A stretch of DNA of 64,000 bases from Topomyia yanbarensis (taxonomy: Eukaryota > Arthropoda > Insecta > Diptera > Culicidae). A program made the position numbers and the translations under genes. Positions 44,001 through 54,735 of this stretch are shown in pieces. The notes under the pieces were generated by a model. That model had not been told where the DNA came from and made no database searches. It was given only the letters and a program-made list of their open reading frames with translations. The DNA is taken from contig NC_080672.1 in NCBI RefSeq assembly GCF_030247195.1, forward strand, positions 183,269,234-183,333,233, given 5' to 3'. Position 1 is the stretch's first letter, and every line of letters begins with the position of its first letter.

Positions 44001-44648
44001 CTAGTGAAATATTCATTGAGTTATAGCGTATTTTGCTAAACCGGAAGTCGCCATCTTTGATTCGAAAATAGCGTTGGGGTGGGGTGTGGGCCATAAGGAG
44101 TCTTCCAGACCCGTCTCCGCTAGCGAATGACGGATCTCAATAGTGGCATGTCTGTAATAATATACGTACATGGAACTATTGAGAACCAGAGCTACAGGTC
44201 CAAAGCCCTGGTAAAGGAGGATGGTTGTGATGATCTGGGCCGAGGTCACCACGTAAAGCAAGGTAGGGCATAACCCCAATTCCAAGGCGTGAAGCGAACC
44301 GTGCCGAGGGATGAGTGATCGAGGGGGTGAAAAAGATGCTCGATCGTTAACGGAGCCTGTGGGGTACCTGGGCAACCCCCACAGTAAGCGTCCCTTACCA
44401 CGTTAATGCGGAACTCTGGCGTGGCGGACATCTATTCTCGCGCTACTCGTGGGATTTTACATGTAGTTAACAAAAAATAAAAATAAACAGTCGGAGGTGC
44501 CAAACCCCTTCGCTAGAGATGGTTTGGCGAGGTCTCCCCCCGTGGGGAGAGTAGTGGAGCGACGAGTGCTGCATCTGAAAGCACCAGTGACCCCCCAGCA
44601 GCGGTAGGCAATAGCCCTACCAACGCACCGGACGGGCCATTATCGGCG

Positions 44649-45933
44649 ATGCGCAAAGTGGTGGAGCAGCTCGATGCAATAATCGAGTACACTAGCGCAA
44701 AGCAAAACATAAGCAAGGAGTTAAAACAGAGTCTCCTGGAACTCCGAAAAACTGTTCGTGTCGACAGAAACAGCAGGCTTATGCCAAGAGGGTGGAATGT
44801 CGGGAGAAGTCCGACAGAGAAACCCAGACAGTGGCCTCCAAGAAGGAGGGAAAAGAGAAGGTCGATACGGGCACTCAGACAGTGGCCTTCACCTTCTATG
44901 GAGCAGCCACGTCGCTTGAAGCGGCGGCCGAGTCCCCTCGAAGGGAAAAGGCAAGGGCAAGGGCAATCGCAAGACGGCGTCGAACGCGAAGCGCCCTAGG
45001 AAGTAGCCAGGCGAGGGTGCAAAAAGCGACACCACACGGCGTGCAACCGTTAAGGTCAAACGCCGTTTGGGCGAGGTAAACGAGGGCGAGAGTGACCTCG
45101 CTGAGCAGAGTGTTGGTACCTGCAACCCGGCGCGACCTGGGCAGGGGGGCCCAAACCCCTGGACGCTGGTCACCAGGAAGAAACCGGCACCGACACCGGA
45201 GGTACCGCGGCCCGCGAAGAAGGCCAAGGACAGAGGCGAGGCCTTGTGGTTGAAAACCGACAAGGACAAATATGCCGATGTCCTAAAGTCGATGAAGGCG
45301 GCCGTAAGCCTTTCGGCCCTTGGGCAAGATGTGCGTAGCGTGGGACGCACCAACACGGGAGAAATGCTTCTGGTGCTGAAGCTAGGCGCACAATCTAGTG
45401 CGGTATACAAGGCCTTGGCCCAAGAGGTCCTTGGAGAAGGCGCCCAAGTCAGGTCGCTAGGAGCGGAAATGACTCTCCAGTGCAAGCATCTGGACGAGTT
45501 CACGACCACAGAAGACGTCGTCGCAGCCGTTAAGGAACAATGCGACGTCACAATCGAGCGGGCCTCTGTGCGATTGAGAGATGGACCCTCTGGCACCCAA
45601 GTAGCCTACCTCAGGCTACTGAAGGCGGATGCCAAAAAGGTAGCCGAGAAAGGGAAGCTGAAGATCGGCTGGTCGGTATGCCCTATTAGTATACCCCAGC
45701 CGCCTTCAGTGGATAGTTGCTATCGGTGCCTTGAGTCCGGCCACAAAGCCTACGAGTGCAAAGGCATTGATAGGAGCAAACTATGTCGTCGCTGCGGCGA
45801 GGAGGGACATAAAGAGCGGGGGTGCACTAAGGCACACAAGTGCCTTATCTGCACCGCTAAGAAGCAAGCCCATAAACATGCTATGGGTGGACCTTCGTGT
45901 CCCTTCGGTGAGTTAAATAAGAAGAAGCCGTGA
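44649..45933 (+). pseudogene. ORF1 (gag-like), copy 3
   Basis: Same broken structure as copy 2. The 288-residue open C-terminal frame (45,067-45,933) keeps all three CCHC knuckles. A few residues differ (GEVNEG instead of GEVSEG at the start of this frame). It overlaps ORF2 by the GTGA arrangement at 45,930-45,933. Confidence 0.9.
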
Positions 45934-47124
45934 ACGTCACACAGCTAAATCTTAACCATTGTGCAGCAGCCCAACAGCTGCTGTGGCAGTCGGTCTCGGA
46001 GTCGAGGACAGATGTCGCCCTCTTATCAGACCCGTACCGCATCCCTGCCGGCAACGGCAATTGGGTGTCGGACGGGTCTGGAATGGTGGCAATCTGTACA
46101 ACGGGACGGTTCCCGGTTCAAGAGGTAATACACCCCTCCGCCGAGGGTGTGGCGATTGCCAAGATCAATGGTGTGTTCTATTGCAGCTGCTACGCCCCAC
46201 CAAGGTGGCCAATAGAACAGTTCTACCAGATGATCGACAGGCTCTCGTCGGACCTAGTGGGCCGGAAACCGGTAGTCATAGCGGGAGACTTTAACGCTTG
46301 GGCAGTGGAGTGGGGCAGCCGCTGTACAAATAGCAGGGGTCAAGCGCTAATGGAAGCGCTTGCGAAACTCGATACTGTGCTAGCTAATCACGGATCCGCT
46401 AGTACATTCCGTAGAAACGGACTTCGACAGCGAAGCTTTCACCGCGGCCCTGGGACTGGAGGCCAACACCGACAGTCTAAGCGGGGATGCGCTGGTAGCC
46501 GTTCTATCACGCGCGTGCGACGCCACTATGCCGAGAAAAACACTGCTAAGAAACGGTAGATGCCCGGTATACTGGTGGAGTGCCGAGATTGCAGCCCTAC
46601 GGTCAGCCTGCCTCAGAGTTAGACGTAGGATGCAAAGAGCTCGCACCGAGGATGCAAGAGAGAACCGCCGTGAAGTGTTTCGAGCTGCGAAATTGGCCCT
46701 CAACAAGGCTATTAAAAGCAGCAAGAGAGCGTGTTTCGACAACCTGTGTGAGAGTGCCAACGTGAATCCGTGGGGTGACGCCTACCGGATTGTGATGGCC
46801 AAGACTAAAGGGGGCTCCTCACCCCCAGAACGGTCTCCGGACCGGTTGGCAACGATTATCGAAGTACTCCTGTCGTCTCGAGCCACAAGCCCCTGGCTAC
46901 CTGCACTACGAGACAGTGCGGGCACGGTCGAAATGGTGGCTCCAGTGACGAATGAAGAACTACTCGCAGTGGCTAAATCCCTAGCAATGAACAAAGCTCC
47001 AGGGCCGGATGGAGTTCCAAACAATGGCTCCATCTCAGCAGTCTCGGCTGCTACCATCCAGATTGCCAGTAGGCTACAGGTAATCTGGCGAACCGAGCAA
47101 CAGACGACGGGCACGGCTAACTAG
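45930..47124 (+). pseudogene. ORF2, copy 3: endonuclease, linker and first RT motif only
   Basis: Carries the same two deletions as copy 2. The catalytic GDFNAW is present; SDH and all RT palm motifs are absent. The sequence after APGPDGVPN reads NGSIS instead of KGSIS. Confidence 0.9.
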
Positions 47125-48200
47125 TGATTGGTTAGCTGGAGCGAAAAAGGCCAAGCGCAAAAAAAGGGAGTGAATGGTCTGTTCATGCCGAGGCAGGTTT
47201 GGCGCAGCGAATGGCAACCGCGTAAGGGGTAAACCCAGCCACCCCGAAGCAAGACAGAAGAGTGAGTGTATAGGCGTATAAGTGGACTGCCTCATACCAA
47301 GACGGGAGGGTCGTAGCTTAGTATGTTGGGACTTAGCTATCGATACCTCATGGCGTGGCAGAGGAGTGAAAGGGTGAGCATCCAAGTCAGTCTCACACGG
47401 CATGGTAAGGGTGAGCACAAAAGTCAGGCTCACATGGTATGGTAGACGCTAGCACAAAAGTCAGCCTAGCAAGGAATGAAAAAGGTGAGCACACAAGTCA
47501 GCCGCGCATGGTATGTCAGAAGTGGGGCCTAAGAAAAATGTCCCACATGGCATGCCAGGGGGAGTGGCAAATGTACATTAGAGTGGCACGATTGAGAGTG
47601 AATCAGGTGATAGGGTGAGCACCCAAGTCAGCCTCACATGGTATGGGTGGGGCGAGCACAAAAGTAAGCCTAGCAAGGAATGAGTAAGGTGAGCACACAA
47701 GTCAGCCTCGCATGGAACGAAAAAGGTGAGCACAAAAGTCAGCCTCATGTGGGAGTGTTTGAGAGTGAATCAAAGTGCGATTGAGAGAGCATCATACAGG
47801 ACGTATGAACGCGTGAGTGAGAGTGAATGAGTACATTTAGTACAGCCATCCCCCCAGAAGTAATACCGAGAGGTAGTTCCTGGGAGGAGTGATGGCGGAG
47901 CCCAATGGAGTTTAGTCGGTATTAATGGCTGGTCACCATTTGAGTCCGACACGCCCCCAGTGCACCCCGTGTGGTAGATTGGATCCTACCAATAGCACGT
48001 GTACTGGGCTAGGACATAAAGGTCTTCTCCATTGTAAAAAAAGACCCGTCTCTTCCATCTTTCCGAATATCTTCTAAGATTTTTGTATTCAAAAGGACTT
48101 AAAATATTTTTTTGCAAAAACCTTGTTAATTGCGAAATCCGCACAAAAAAACTTCCAAAAATATTCTGCTTTTTGCTTTTTTTACGCGAATTTTCGAATT

Positions 48201-48353
48201 AACGCGGTTTTTTTACGTGTATTTTCTAATTAACGCGGTTTTTTACGCGGATTTTCCAATTAATGCTTTTTTTTACGCGGATTTTCCAATTAACGAGGTT
48301 TTTTACGCGTTCTTTTTTTAAGCGGTGCGTATCCCGTAAAAAAAACCTGGGTG
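48201..48353. repeat. ACGCGG-type subterminal repeat, right end of the 25 kb block
   Basis: Four to five units of TTTTTTACGCGGATTTTCCAATTAACG end in the terminus CCCGTAAAAAAAACCTGGGTG, followed by TA. Inverted counterpart of 22,903-23,190. Confidence 0.82.
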
Positions 48354-48970
48354 TATTCAACCAAGATCAGCTAAATTAATCACATTTTGAAGCGGTACAC
48401 AACCTTCTTTTTTTCTAATACTGGTGCACAACCAATGGTATAAAATCCTCCAGACTATAATTGGAATTCTCTTCTACTGCTACTAAAGAAATCATTTTCC
48501 AACACGGTACATAACCTTCTTATTTTTCATCATAATGGTACACAACCAATTCCGTGGTACAAAACCCAACCGTACTTTTGCCAAGTTATAAATCGATACC
48601 AACACAATTACCCACACAACCACCATGATCTCCCTCGTCTCTAACCGTGCTTTATCAGTAATATGCACACGTCCACGCTTCAATCAGTTTTTTTTTTATT
48701 CCAATTCCATCTCACAGAAAAATGCTAGGGGAATTGGCAACAAGGTAGAAAAAACTCGCCAGTTCTAGTAGCTTTTCAATCCCTTTTCCTAATCTCTCAC
48801 CTGAAGCCGTTGGGAAAGCGGAGACCGAGCCCCACTTTGAACGCTGTTTAAACTCCAATCGATGCCACAACACGGTATAGTGGAATTCGTCCCAAATTCA
48901 CCGTTTTCCAACCAAAAAGTACTTTCAAAATTACCGCTCACGTTATTTTGTTTTTATCCTCCGTCGCCAA
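48354..48970 (-). mobile_element. Gypsy leader with primer-binding-site-like sequence
   Basis: Read on the minus strand, it starts immediately after the LTR with TTGGCGACGGAGGAT (48,957-48,971), the type of PBS seen in Ty3/gypsy elements. It continues as non-coding leader containing several GGTTGTG(T/C)ACC words. The leader is interrupted at 48,354 by the 25 kb block and probably resumes at 22,900. Confidence 0.6.
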
Positions 48971-49283
48971 TGTAATGGGGTTTTTCATTGAAAACCCCCG
49001 GGGTGGTGGATTGCAGTGGTGTTGCTTTTTCTAGCAGAAGAGCAGGCAACTAGACGTGTTTCATTCCCACTTCTGCTAGAAAGTGCAAAACCAGTGCAAT
49101 ATACTGCCCCGGTGTTTTTCAATGAAAAGCGACATAAGATTCTTTATTCAGTCGTGAATCACTCGCACGCGTTATGTTCGTCGACCTTATACAAAGCTCA
49201 TCTTCTTTTTCAGCTCGGACGTGTTGCCAATCTTCGTGGTGTTTTCTCTAAAAGGGCCTACTCGGTTTATCTCGATCCCGACA
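48971..49283 (-). mobile_element. Gypsy 5' LTR, about 313 bp
   Basis: Minus strand: begins TGTCGGGATCGAG and ends CCCCATTACA, i.e. TG...CA, directly before the PBS-like sequence. An AATAAAG poly(A) signal lies about mid-way (near 49,140). No second LTR is found in the window because the 3' half is missing. The exact start is uncertain by a few bases. Confidence 0.6.
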
Positions 49284-49332
49284 GACACTACTTAGTGATG
49301 ACACTTTTATTGCGCGTGTAAGGGTCCCTTAT
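49284..49332 (-). mobile_element. End of a TAGGG-type MITE next to the LTR
   Basis: Minus-strand GGACCCTTACACGCGCAATA followed by AGTGTCATCACTAAGTAGTG matches the left end of the complete MITE at 49,534. Confidence 0.6.
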
Positions 49333-49533
49333 AGACAAACCGACTTAGCCTCCTCCCTTTCACCAAAACAAATAAACATACTAGCGAAATAGCCATAGCA
49401 GTACCCTAATAAAAAAAATATAAATGAACTTTAACCCATACAGTCCAACGATTCCACATATTGTATGGATGATACCCTGAACAGGTCTTGGATCATAAGA
49501 TATTTATTAGGGTAACTTTAGACGTAGAGAATA

Positions 49534-49675
49534 GGGGCCCTTACACGAGCAATAACAGTGTCATTACTAAGTAGTGTCATTATATGGGAATTTCAACATT
49601 ACTCGCCTTACACGTTCATTAAAAGTGACATTACTGCTCAGTAACGACACTACTAACGCCTCCTGTACGGGGCCC
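49534..49675. mobile_element. TA-flanked MITE, 142 bp
   Basis: TA (49,532-33 and 49,676-77) encloses GGGGCCCTTACACGAGC... and ...GTACGGGGCCC. TIR GGG(G)CCC is short; internal complementary words (AGTGTCATTACT, AGTGACATTACT) give further folding. Non-coding. Confidence 0.65.
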
Positions 49676-49677
49676 TA

Positions 49678-49921
49678 ATAATCATGGCGAGCTTTCTAAG
49701 CCACGCCCGCTAGAACTAAGTTAGCCATCACATAGGAAAATTAGCTTTAAGATTTACATGTATTAGTTAGTATAAATAGATAAAGTTGGAAAAATAAAGA
49801 AACAGTTTTTACAGTTTTACAGTCGAGAGCTAACAGTTAACAATTCACAGGTTAAACAAATGACGTTTTACTATTATATCTACTGTGATGACAGTCTGTC
49901 CAAACCGTAACCGGACGAAGA
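49678..49921. other. Possible second LTR-like fragment
   Basis: TATAAATAGATAAAGTTGG and AATAAAGAAACAG resemble a TATA box and poly(A) signal about 35 bp apart, as in some LTRs, but no termini or duplication were found. Confidence 0.3.
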
Positions 49922-49925
49922 TTAA

Positions 49926-50444
49926 CCCATTCATGCCCATGTTGTTTGTGGACAACAACGTTTTTAAGCAGCTATAACTTTTGATTGAGGCAAGATTTGC
50001 TCACAAAAACAAGTAAGGCTAATAAATGTGACTATTGGCTTTCATTTGAGTGTGAACAGTTACAAGGATCAGCTCTAGAACTGAAATTATTGCAATTAGT
50101 CTGATTGAACTCCGATGGAGCAGTGCTGCCAGGGACAGTTTACGTTGACGACGGAAAATGAATTTTTCATATAACTTTGTTAAGTTGCAATATTAGTGAA
50201 AACTGATAAAACTTATCAATTTGGATTATTTTTGGCTACGTTTTCCACGCAGTTGGACTATTATAAATATTCTAGGAGAATTGTAGTGAGCATTGGAAGG
50301 TAAAAATTGAGCCGCTTCTAGCACTGCCATGGAAGGACCTACCTTTGAGAAAAAAGATTTTTCGCGTTTCTTGACCTCACCGTTCTCAAGAAAAAATAAT
50401 TTTGAAACCATACATGCACTAGAAAAAAGTTGGGCATGAAAGGG
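49926..50444. mobile_element. TTAA-flanked MITE, CCC(A/T)TTCATGCCCA termini
   Basis: TTAA (49,922-25 and 50,445-48) flanks a 519-bp element with left end CCCATTCATGCCCA and right end TGGGCATGAAAGGG, a 14-bp TIR with one mismatch. piggyBac-type by its TTAA duplication. No transposase; a 61-codon minus ORF inside has no motif. Confidence 0.85.
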
Positions 50445-50448
50445 TTAA

Positions 50449-51374
50449 AGCGATATGAAAATATCTTAAGGCGTTATATACAAAGTTGAAACTCAAAAAA
50501 TCGGAAATTTTTTTATTGAATACTCTGAAAGTACATGCTCTTGAAAGTATCTGTGCAAAATTTCATCCAGATCGGAGCACTAAGTTTCAAATTACAGCCA
50601 TTTGTAGCGAGCTGGTTCTTCAACGAATGAAGTTAACAAGAAATTTTAAACGCAATTATCTCGGAATGAAGTTTTTTGAAAAGTACCGTTGCGGTGAACG
50701 TGATATCTTAAAAATTATTCATCCGATCTTCATAAAAAAATTTTGAATTGTTTTTACTTATATTCTCGTGTACTTGAACGGTTCCTTTTTTATCAAAATT
50801 TTTTCGATTGTTTGTATTGAATTTTTGTTTAAAATTTGGAACACCAAAAAACTCAATTTTATGGTCAACATGTTTTTTGCAAGAAAAAAAATTTCTATTA
50901 GAAAACCGATCCGTTCAAGTACACCACAATACATTTTTCTTCAATAATCATTTTAGTTTTGTAAATCAGGTGAGCTCCTCTGCCTAAAAAACACGCTTCG
51001 GGGGATGGGCCATAACTCCGACAACCTTGAATATTTTTTTAATTCAATTTGGTGTTTCTATCTTCGCTAGTACTACCAAAGAACTGTCTTTCGCTTTTCA
51101 AATAAGCTTTGCATGAATCACTTTAAAAAATTACGAACTTAGCTCACTTTTTCGCCACAACTTTTTATATAACCCCTTAAGTGATTGAAGTGATATAAAA
51201 TGTTCCAAGTTATTCAAGTCACGAACAGTTAACATATGATGATGATGGTCCCACCTCATACCCCCACAAAGGTGTGAGCTGAACGATTTATCTAGAAGAT
51301 AAATTATATTTTAACTCATGACAAGACCAGTTAACAAAAAAACGGACTGGTTCAATTTGCAGACATAGCCTTTC
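50449..51374. other. Spacer with short inverted words, nothing assigned
   Basis: The complementary pair GTGTACTTGAACGG (50,769) and CCGTTCAAGTACAC (50,911) suggests a fold-back of about 150 bp. A segment at 51,247-51,310 (CCCACCTCATACCCCCACAAAG, AACGATTTATCTAGAA) has a diverged relative at 29,280-29,345. No gene was seen. Confidence 0.5.
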
Positions 51375-51640
51375 CTTCAAAAGACCGTAACCAGATATAT
51401 TTCGAATATTCCTTCAACAACCAGGGTCCATCAAGAAAATTTCCATTCCGGGAAGATACTTGATAGAATCGGGAATTGAACCCAATAGCTTCCATTTCTG
51501 ATAATTCTCTGTGAGACTCCTCCCGCCTGACCAAGACATCGGTACTACCGCCTGCTAAGATAAGAAGTGACGAGCCTAGTGGCAGTGCAGAGTCCAGTCT
51601 AGTTATATCATCCACATCAGCCCCTTTATTGAAAGTTGCG
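51375..51640 (-). mobile_element. tRNA-headed SINE-like unit b
   Basis: Minus strand: B box GGTTCAATTCC (51,472-51,482) in GGGTTCAATTCCCG, and an A-box-like GGTCAGGCGGGAG about 40 bp upstream (51,517-51,532). The spacing is that of tRNA. A tail with TTCCCGGAATGGAAA-type inverted words follows. Mosquitoes carry tRNA-related SINEs (for example Feilai in Aedes); identity is not claimed. Confidence 0.55.
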
Positions 51641-51649
51641 TACCACTAA

Positions 51650-51760
51650 CCCAAGGCAATCCAGGGATATTCCTTTCCGGGAATACCCTGGATTGATCGG
51701 GAATTGAACCCGATATCTTATTATATCAGAAGAACTCACTAAGCCCTACACTCAACGAAC
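51650..51760 (-). mobile_element. tRNA-headed SINE-like unit a
   Basis: Minus strand: A-box-like TAGGGCTTAGTGAG (51,735-51,748) and B box GGTTCAATTCC (51,700-51,710), followed by a strong hairpin CAATCCAGGG...CCCTGGATTG (51,657-51,695). No intact tRNA cloverleaf (acceptor stem absent). Confidence 0.55.
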
Positions 51761-52136
51761 CAACTCCGTTATTACCACTATCGCAGCAATAACCGAGATT
51801 AACTCTATTGTCGAGCAAAGCCAACATAACTCCATCATCAAATCAGACCCTGATCACAACAAAAGTCTAAAAGCTTCGATTCAACCCGATGAGCTCTTAG
51901 TACTGGTCACACTGTTCGATTTCAAGTTAGTCTGCTTATCGCGCGCGTGGCTCAGACTTCTGTAGACATCTCATTATTTTTTAAAAAAATTTAATAAACA
52001 AGTAACAAAAATCCATCATCATCATAGCGAATATAATAACTTAGTGTGACTAAATGCAAATAATAGAAAAGAAAAAAAAAACAATCTTCGTGGTATTACA
52101 TAGTCATTCAAATCACTCCAAAATATAAAAATTCAA
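51761..52136. other. Spacer, nothing recognised
   Basis: Non-coding DNA between the SINE-like units and the inner edge of the right arm. Confidence 0.5.
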
Positions 52137-52166
52137 AAAAGATGGGTGGGTAATGTTTGCTACATA

Positions 52167-52586
52167 CCCGAGCAAAGCCGAACATCAAAATTACAACAAG
52201 TAGAAATCATATTTTGATAATAGCATCAATTTGAAATTTTATTTTGCTATCAGTTTTATATTTTTTAAACTTGACATCAAATTTTGATCTCATTTTGCTA
52301 TCCTTCTTTCTTAGAAGAATTTTCTATGTTTATATTTCCTTGGTGAAACATCAAAGTGAATACATATTTTGTCATCAAAAAAAATTTCAACATCTCGATG
52401 AGCTTTCAATTTACTCTCATTGATAGCAGAATTAGTTTTCTGCTTGTTGTCATAGGAAATTTTTCTGCTCTCCATTTTGATCTTTTAACTGTTAAAACGA
52501 CCAAAACGACAACAACCTGAGTAATCATTTGCCGAACATCACAACATCAAGTTTAGTTTTCAATTTGTTGTCAGACTCTGCTCGGG
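52167..52586. mobile_element. 420-bp MITE, CCCGAGCA...TGCTCGGG, right arm only
   Basis: TA duplication at 52,165-66 and 52,587-88. Terminal CCCGAGCA/TGCTCGGG-type inverted repeat, with ACATCAAA-type words repeated inside. The left arm has the uninterrupted site (ATAACCGGAGAG-type sequence near 33,335). Non-coding; Tc1/mariner-type by TA duplication. Confidence 0.88.
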
Positions 52587-52711
52587 TAACCGGAGAGATG
52601 TAGAATACACAAGGAACACGTTCTTCAAATATGTTGATACTCATTGGAATTTTAGGACAAAAAGTGATTTGGGCGAGGAATATTTCAAATTATTCTTTAC
52701 AAAAATGATGG

Positions 52712-52727
52712 TGGTCCTGAAAATGAC
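52712..52727 (-). terminator. Histone-like 3' stem-loop, mirror of 33,197
   Basis: Minus strand GGTCAT-TTTC-AGGACC; one mismatch in the stem. Parent gene unknown. Confidence 0.6.
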
Positions 52728-53174
52728 CGTTTTTGTTGGCGTTGTTGGCCTTGGTGAGGGAGATGGCTAACGATGAAATGAATTGTTAGCATGAGGAAGT
52801 CGCATAGTACTGGCCAATGGCAGAACAGATAATAATTGATTCCTGAAAATCAATTTTTCTTTATTCATGTAAATTATACAAGATTCCTGGCCATATTTCT
52901 GAATCATTAGTGCGAACATTGTGTAATTTGGTTAAGTACAATGAAAGTTACAAACTTTCCAAACTCGACCTTCTGTTCCTTCCGAAATATTGAAATGGGG
53001 TGTCTATATTAAACCGTTAGTCGTGGTCACAGTAAAAAAGATGGGTGGGTAATGTCTGTGACATAACCGGAGCGTCGTGACTTCAATTCGAGACGTTAAT
53101 TTAAATCTAATAATATTCAACAGAATCACGTTTGAATGGGAAATTTTCAAATAATTCTCTATGGTAATAATGGT

Positions 53175-53190
53175 GGTTCTGAAAAGAACC
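53175..53190 (-). terminator. Histone mRNA 3' stem-loop, unit C'
   Basis: Minus-strand GGTTCT-TTTC-AGAACC, identical to the left-arm copy. Confidence 0.93.
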
Positions 53191-53252
53191 TTTGGTTTCG
53201 ACGCTGGTGTTGATGGTGATGCGCTGGATCGTTGGGTATATTTGGCATGATA

Positions 53253-54735
53253 CAGGGGCGGCGAAACACTTTACACCCGAGTGGGTAGAAAGCATACGGT
53301 TAGGGGTCCATTAGTAAGGATTTTTTCCCTTTTCGCAATGCACACGCTTACATTACATTCACATTAAATCACGTTCGTTTATGCAAATGGAATTGTGGTA
53401 CATCGATGTTTTCAAATGTGTGTAGTAGAGTGCCCAGAAAAATAAAGAATTTTTGAAAACTCACTCGGCCCACCCCTGAGTCAATTCCTAGTCCCACCAG
53501 GAGTACTTGCTCCAAATTTGAAGCAAATCGGACAAGTCTAGCTACCGGACCAACGTGCCTGAAGTTTGTATGGAATTTTTCGACAATTTACATGGAGAAA
53601 ACCCACTAGCTCGCATTTTCACCGCTAGGTGGGACTGTATGCATCGTATTATCATTGTAAGTGAAAATAAGAAAGATAATTTAATTGTCTAAAACTTTGT
53701 CGAGGACTGCTAGTCAATCCGGCTTTGTTGAAAGAAATTATTAAACTTTTAGCAAAGTGATGTCTGAGTCAGTTTTGCATGGGGCCTAGCAGTGCATGGT
53801 AGTGTATCAGTACTAGGTTCAAACAAACTATACATTTTTGTGGAATAATGGTTAGATTTAGCTTAATAGTATGTTCGGAAGAATTGCAATACATAAAACG
53901 AATTATGTTTTGGTTAGAAAATTTTAGTTCCACCTGTGACCGCATAGATGGCACCAACACTAACTTTTCAACGGAGAGAGATAAAATATCGAGATGTTTG
54001 GAAGAATTACTTCAAAAGGCTTGTTCTACAACTTTGTAGAAGACACCTAATTTCTATCTCTCTCCGTTGAAAAGTTAGTGTTGGCGCCATCTATGCGGTC
54101 ACAGGTGGAACTAAAATTTTCTAACCAAAACATAACTCGTATTATGTACTACAATTCTTCCGAACATACTATTGAGCTAAATCTAACCATTATTCCACAA
54201 AATGTTTAGTTTGTTAGAACCTAGTACTGATACACTACCATGCACTGCTAGGCCCCATGCAAAACTGACTCAGACATCACTTCGTTAAAAGTTTAGTAAC
54301 TTTTCTTGTTCGAGTCGGATCGCTTTGCAGTCTTCAACAAAGTTGTAGATAATAGAATTATCTTCTTAAGTTTCACTTTTGGTGATAATCTGATGTATAC
54401 AGTGCTACCTCGCGGGGAAAATGTGCGAAAGTGGGTTTCCTCCATGTAAATTGTCGAAAAATCCCATACAAACTTCAAGCACGTTGGTCCGGTAGCTAGA
54501 CTTATTCGATTTGGCTCAAATTTGGAGCAGACACTCCTGGTGGGACTAGGAATCGACTCTGGGGTAGGCCGATGGGGGTCATTTTTTTTTGTCACTCTAG
54601 TGTGTAGTGCGAGATACATGCGTTGCACATCTAAATTTTTTGAAATGGCTCAAAATTTCGAATGGGTAATTACCCACTCGGTTATTTTCGAGTGGGTTGC
54701 ACTACCCATACTACCCACGCTTTCCGCCGGCCCTG
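53253..54735. mobile_element. hAT-type element in H3 unit C', right copy
   Basis: GCATGATA duplicated at 53,245-53,252 and 54,736-54,743. Ends CAGGGGCGGCGAAACA and inverted CAGGGCCGGCGGAAAG. Compared with the left arm, an extra ~35 bp (GGGTAATTACCCACTCGG region, 54,664-54,700) are present here. Confidence 0.92.
53428..54597. mobile_element. Fold-back element, complete right copy (1,170 bp)
   Basis: TA-flanked, ends GAGTGCCCAGAAA and TTTTGTCACTC. Both arms are complete to the turn near 54,000-54,010 (TAAAATATCGAGATG), which is more than the left-arm copy keeps. Inverted words include AACTTTTCAACGGAGAGAGA / TCTCTCTCCGTTGAAAAGTT. Confidence 0.88.

Larger units (their letters stand above)
44117..48041 (+). 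mobile_element. RT-deleted R1/LOA-like non-LTR element (copy 3)
   Basis: Carried by the tandem duplication: same AGACCCGTCT duplication (44,107-44,116 and 48,042-48,051), same frameshifts, same endonuclease and RT deletions as copy 2. Its 3' UTR minisatellite spans about 47,353-47,765. It is not an independent insertion. Confidence 0.94.
41437..48200. repeat. 6,764-bp tandem segmental duplication, copy 2
   Basis: Nearly identical to 34,674-41,436; a handful of substitutions and one extra A (after 47,160) were noted. At its right end the sequence continues past the duplication breakpoint into TTAACGCGG repeat, the presumed original context. The non-coding part 41,437-44,106 repeats 34,674-37,343, including the hairpin at 41,766-41,802. 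Confidence 0.96.
22903..48353. mobile_element. 25.45 kb block bounded by CACCCAGG/CCTGGGTG termini and TA
   Basis: The left edge is TA then CACCCAGGTTTTTTACGCGG. The right edge is CCCGTAAAAAAAACCTGGGTG then TA. The outer flanks both look like gypsy leader in the same orientation, so the simplest reading is a single TIR element inserted at TA into the gypsy leader. It then swelled by satellite expansion, insertion of the 8.2 kb arm and a 6.76 kb tandem duplication. A third, internal right-type end (AACCTGTGTG then TA) lies at 33,497. Alternatively, two small related elements happen to bracket the region. The TIRs are directly visible; the single-element model is inference. Confidence 0.45.

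Noticed and set aside
51699..51748. A genuine tRNA gene
   Set aside because: A- and B-box-like words are present, but no acceptor stem or proper anticodon arm can be formed; better explained as a SINE head.
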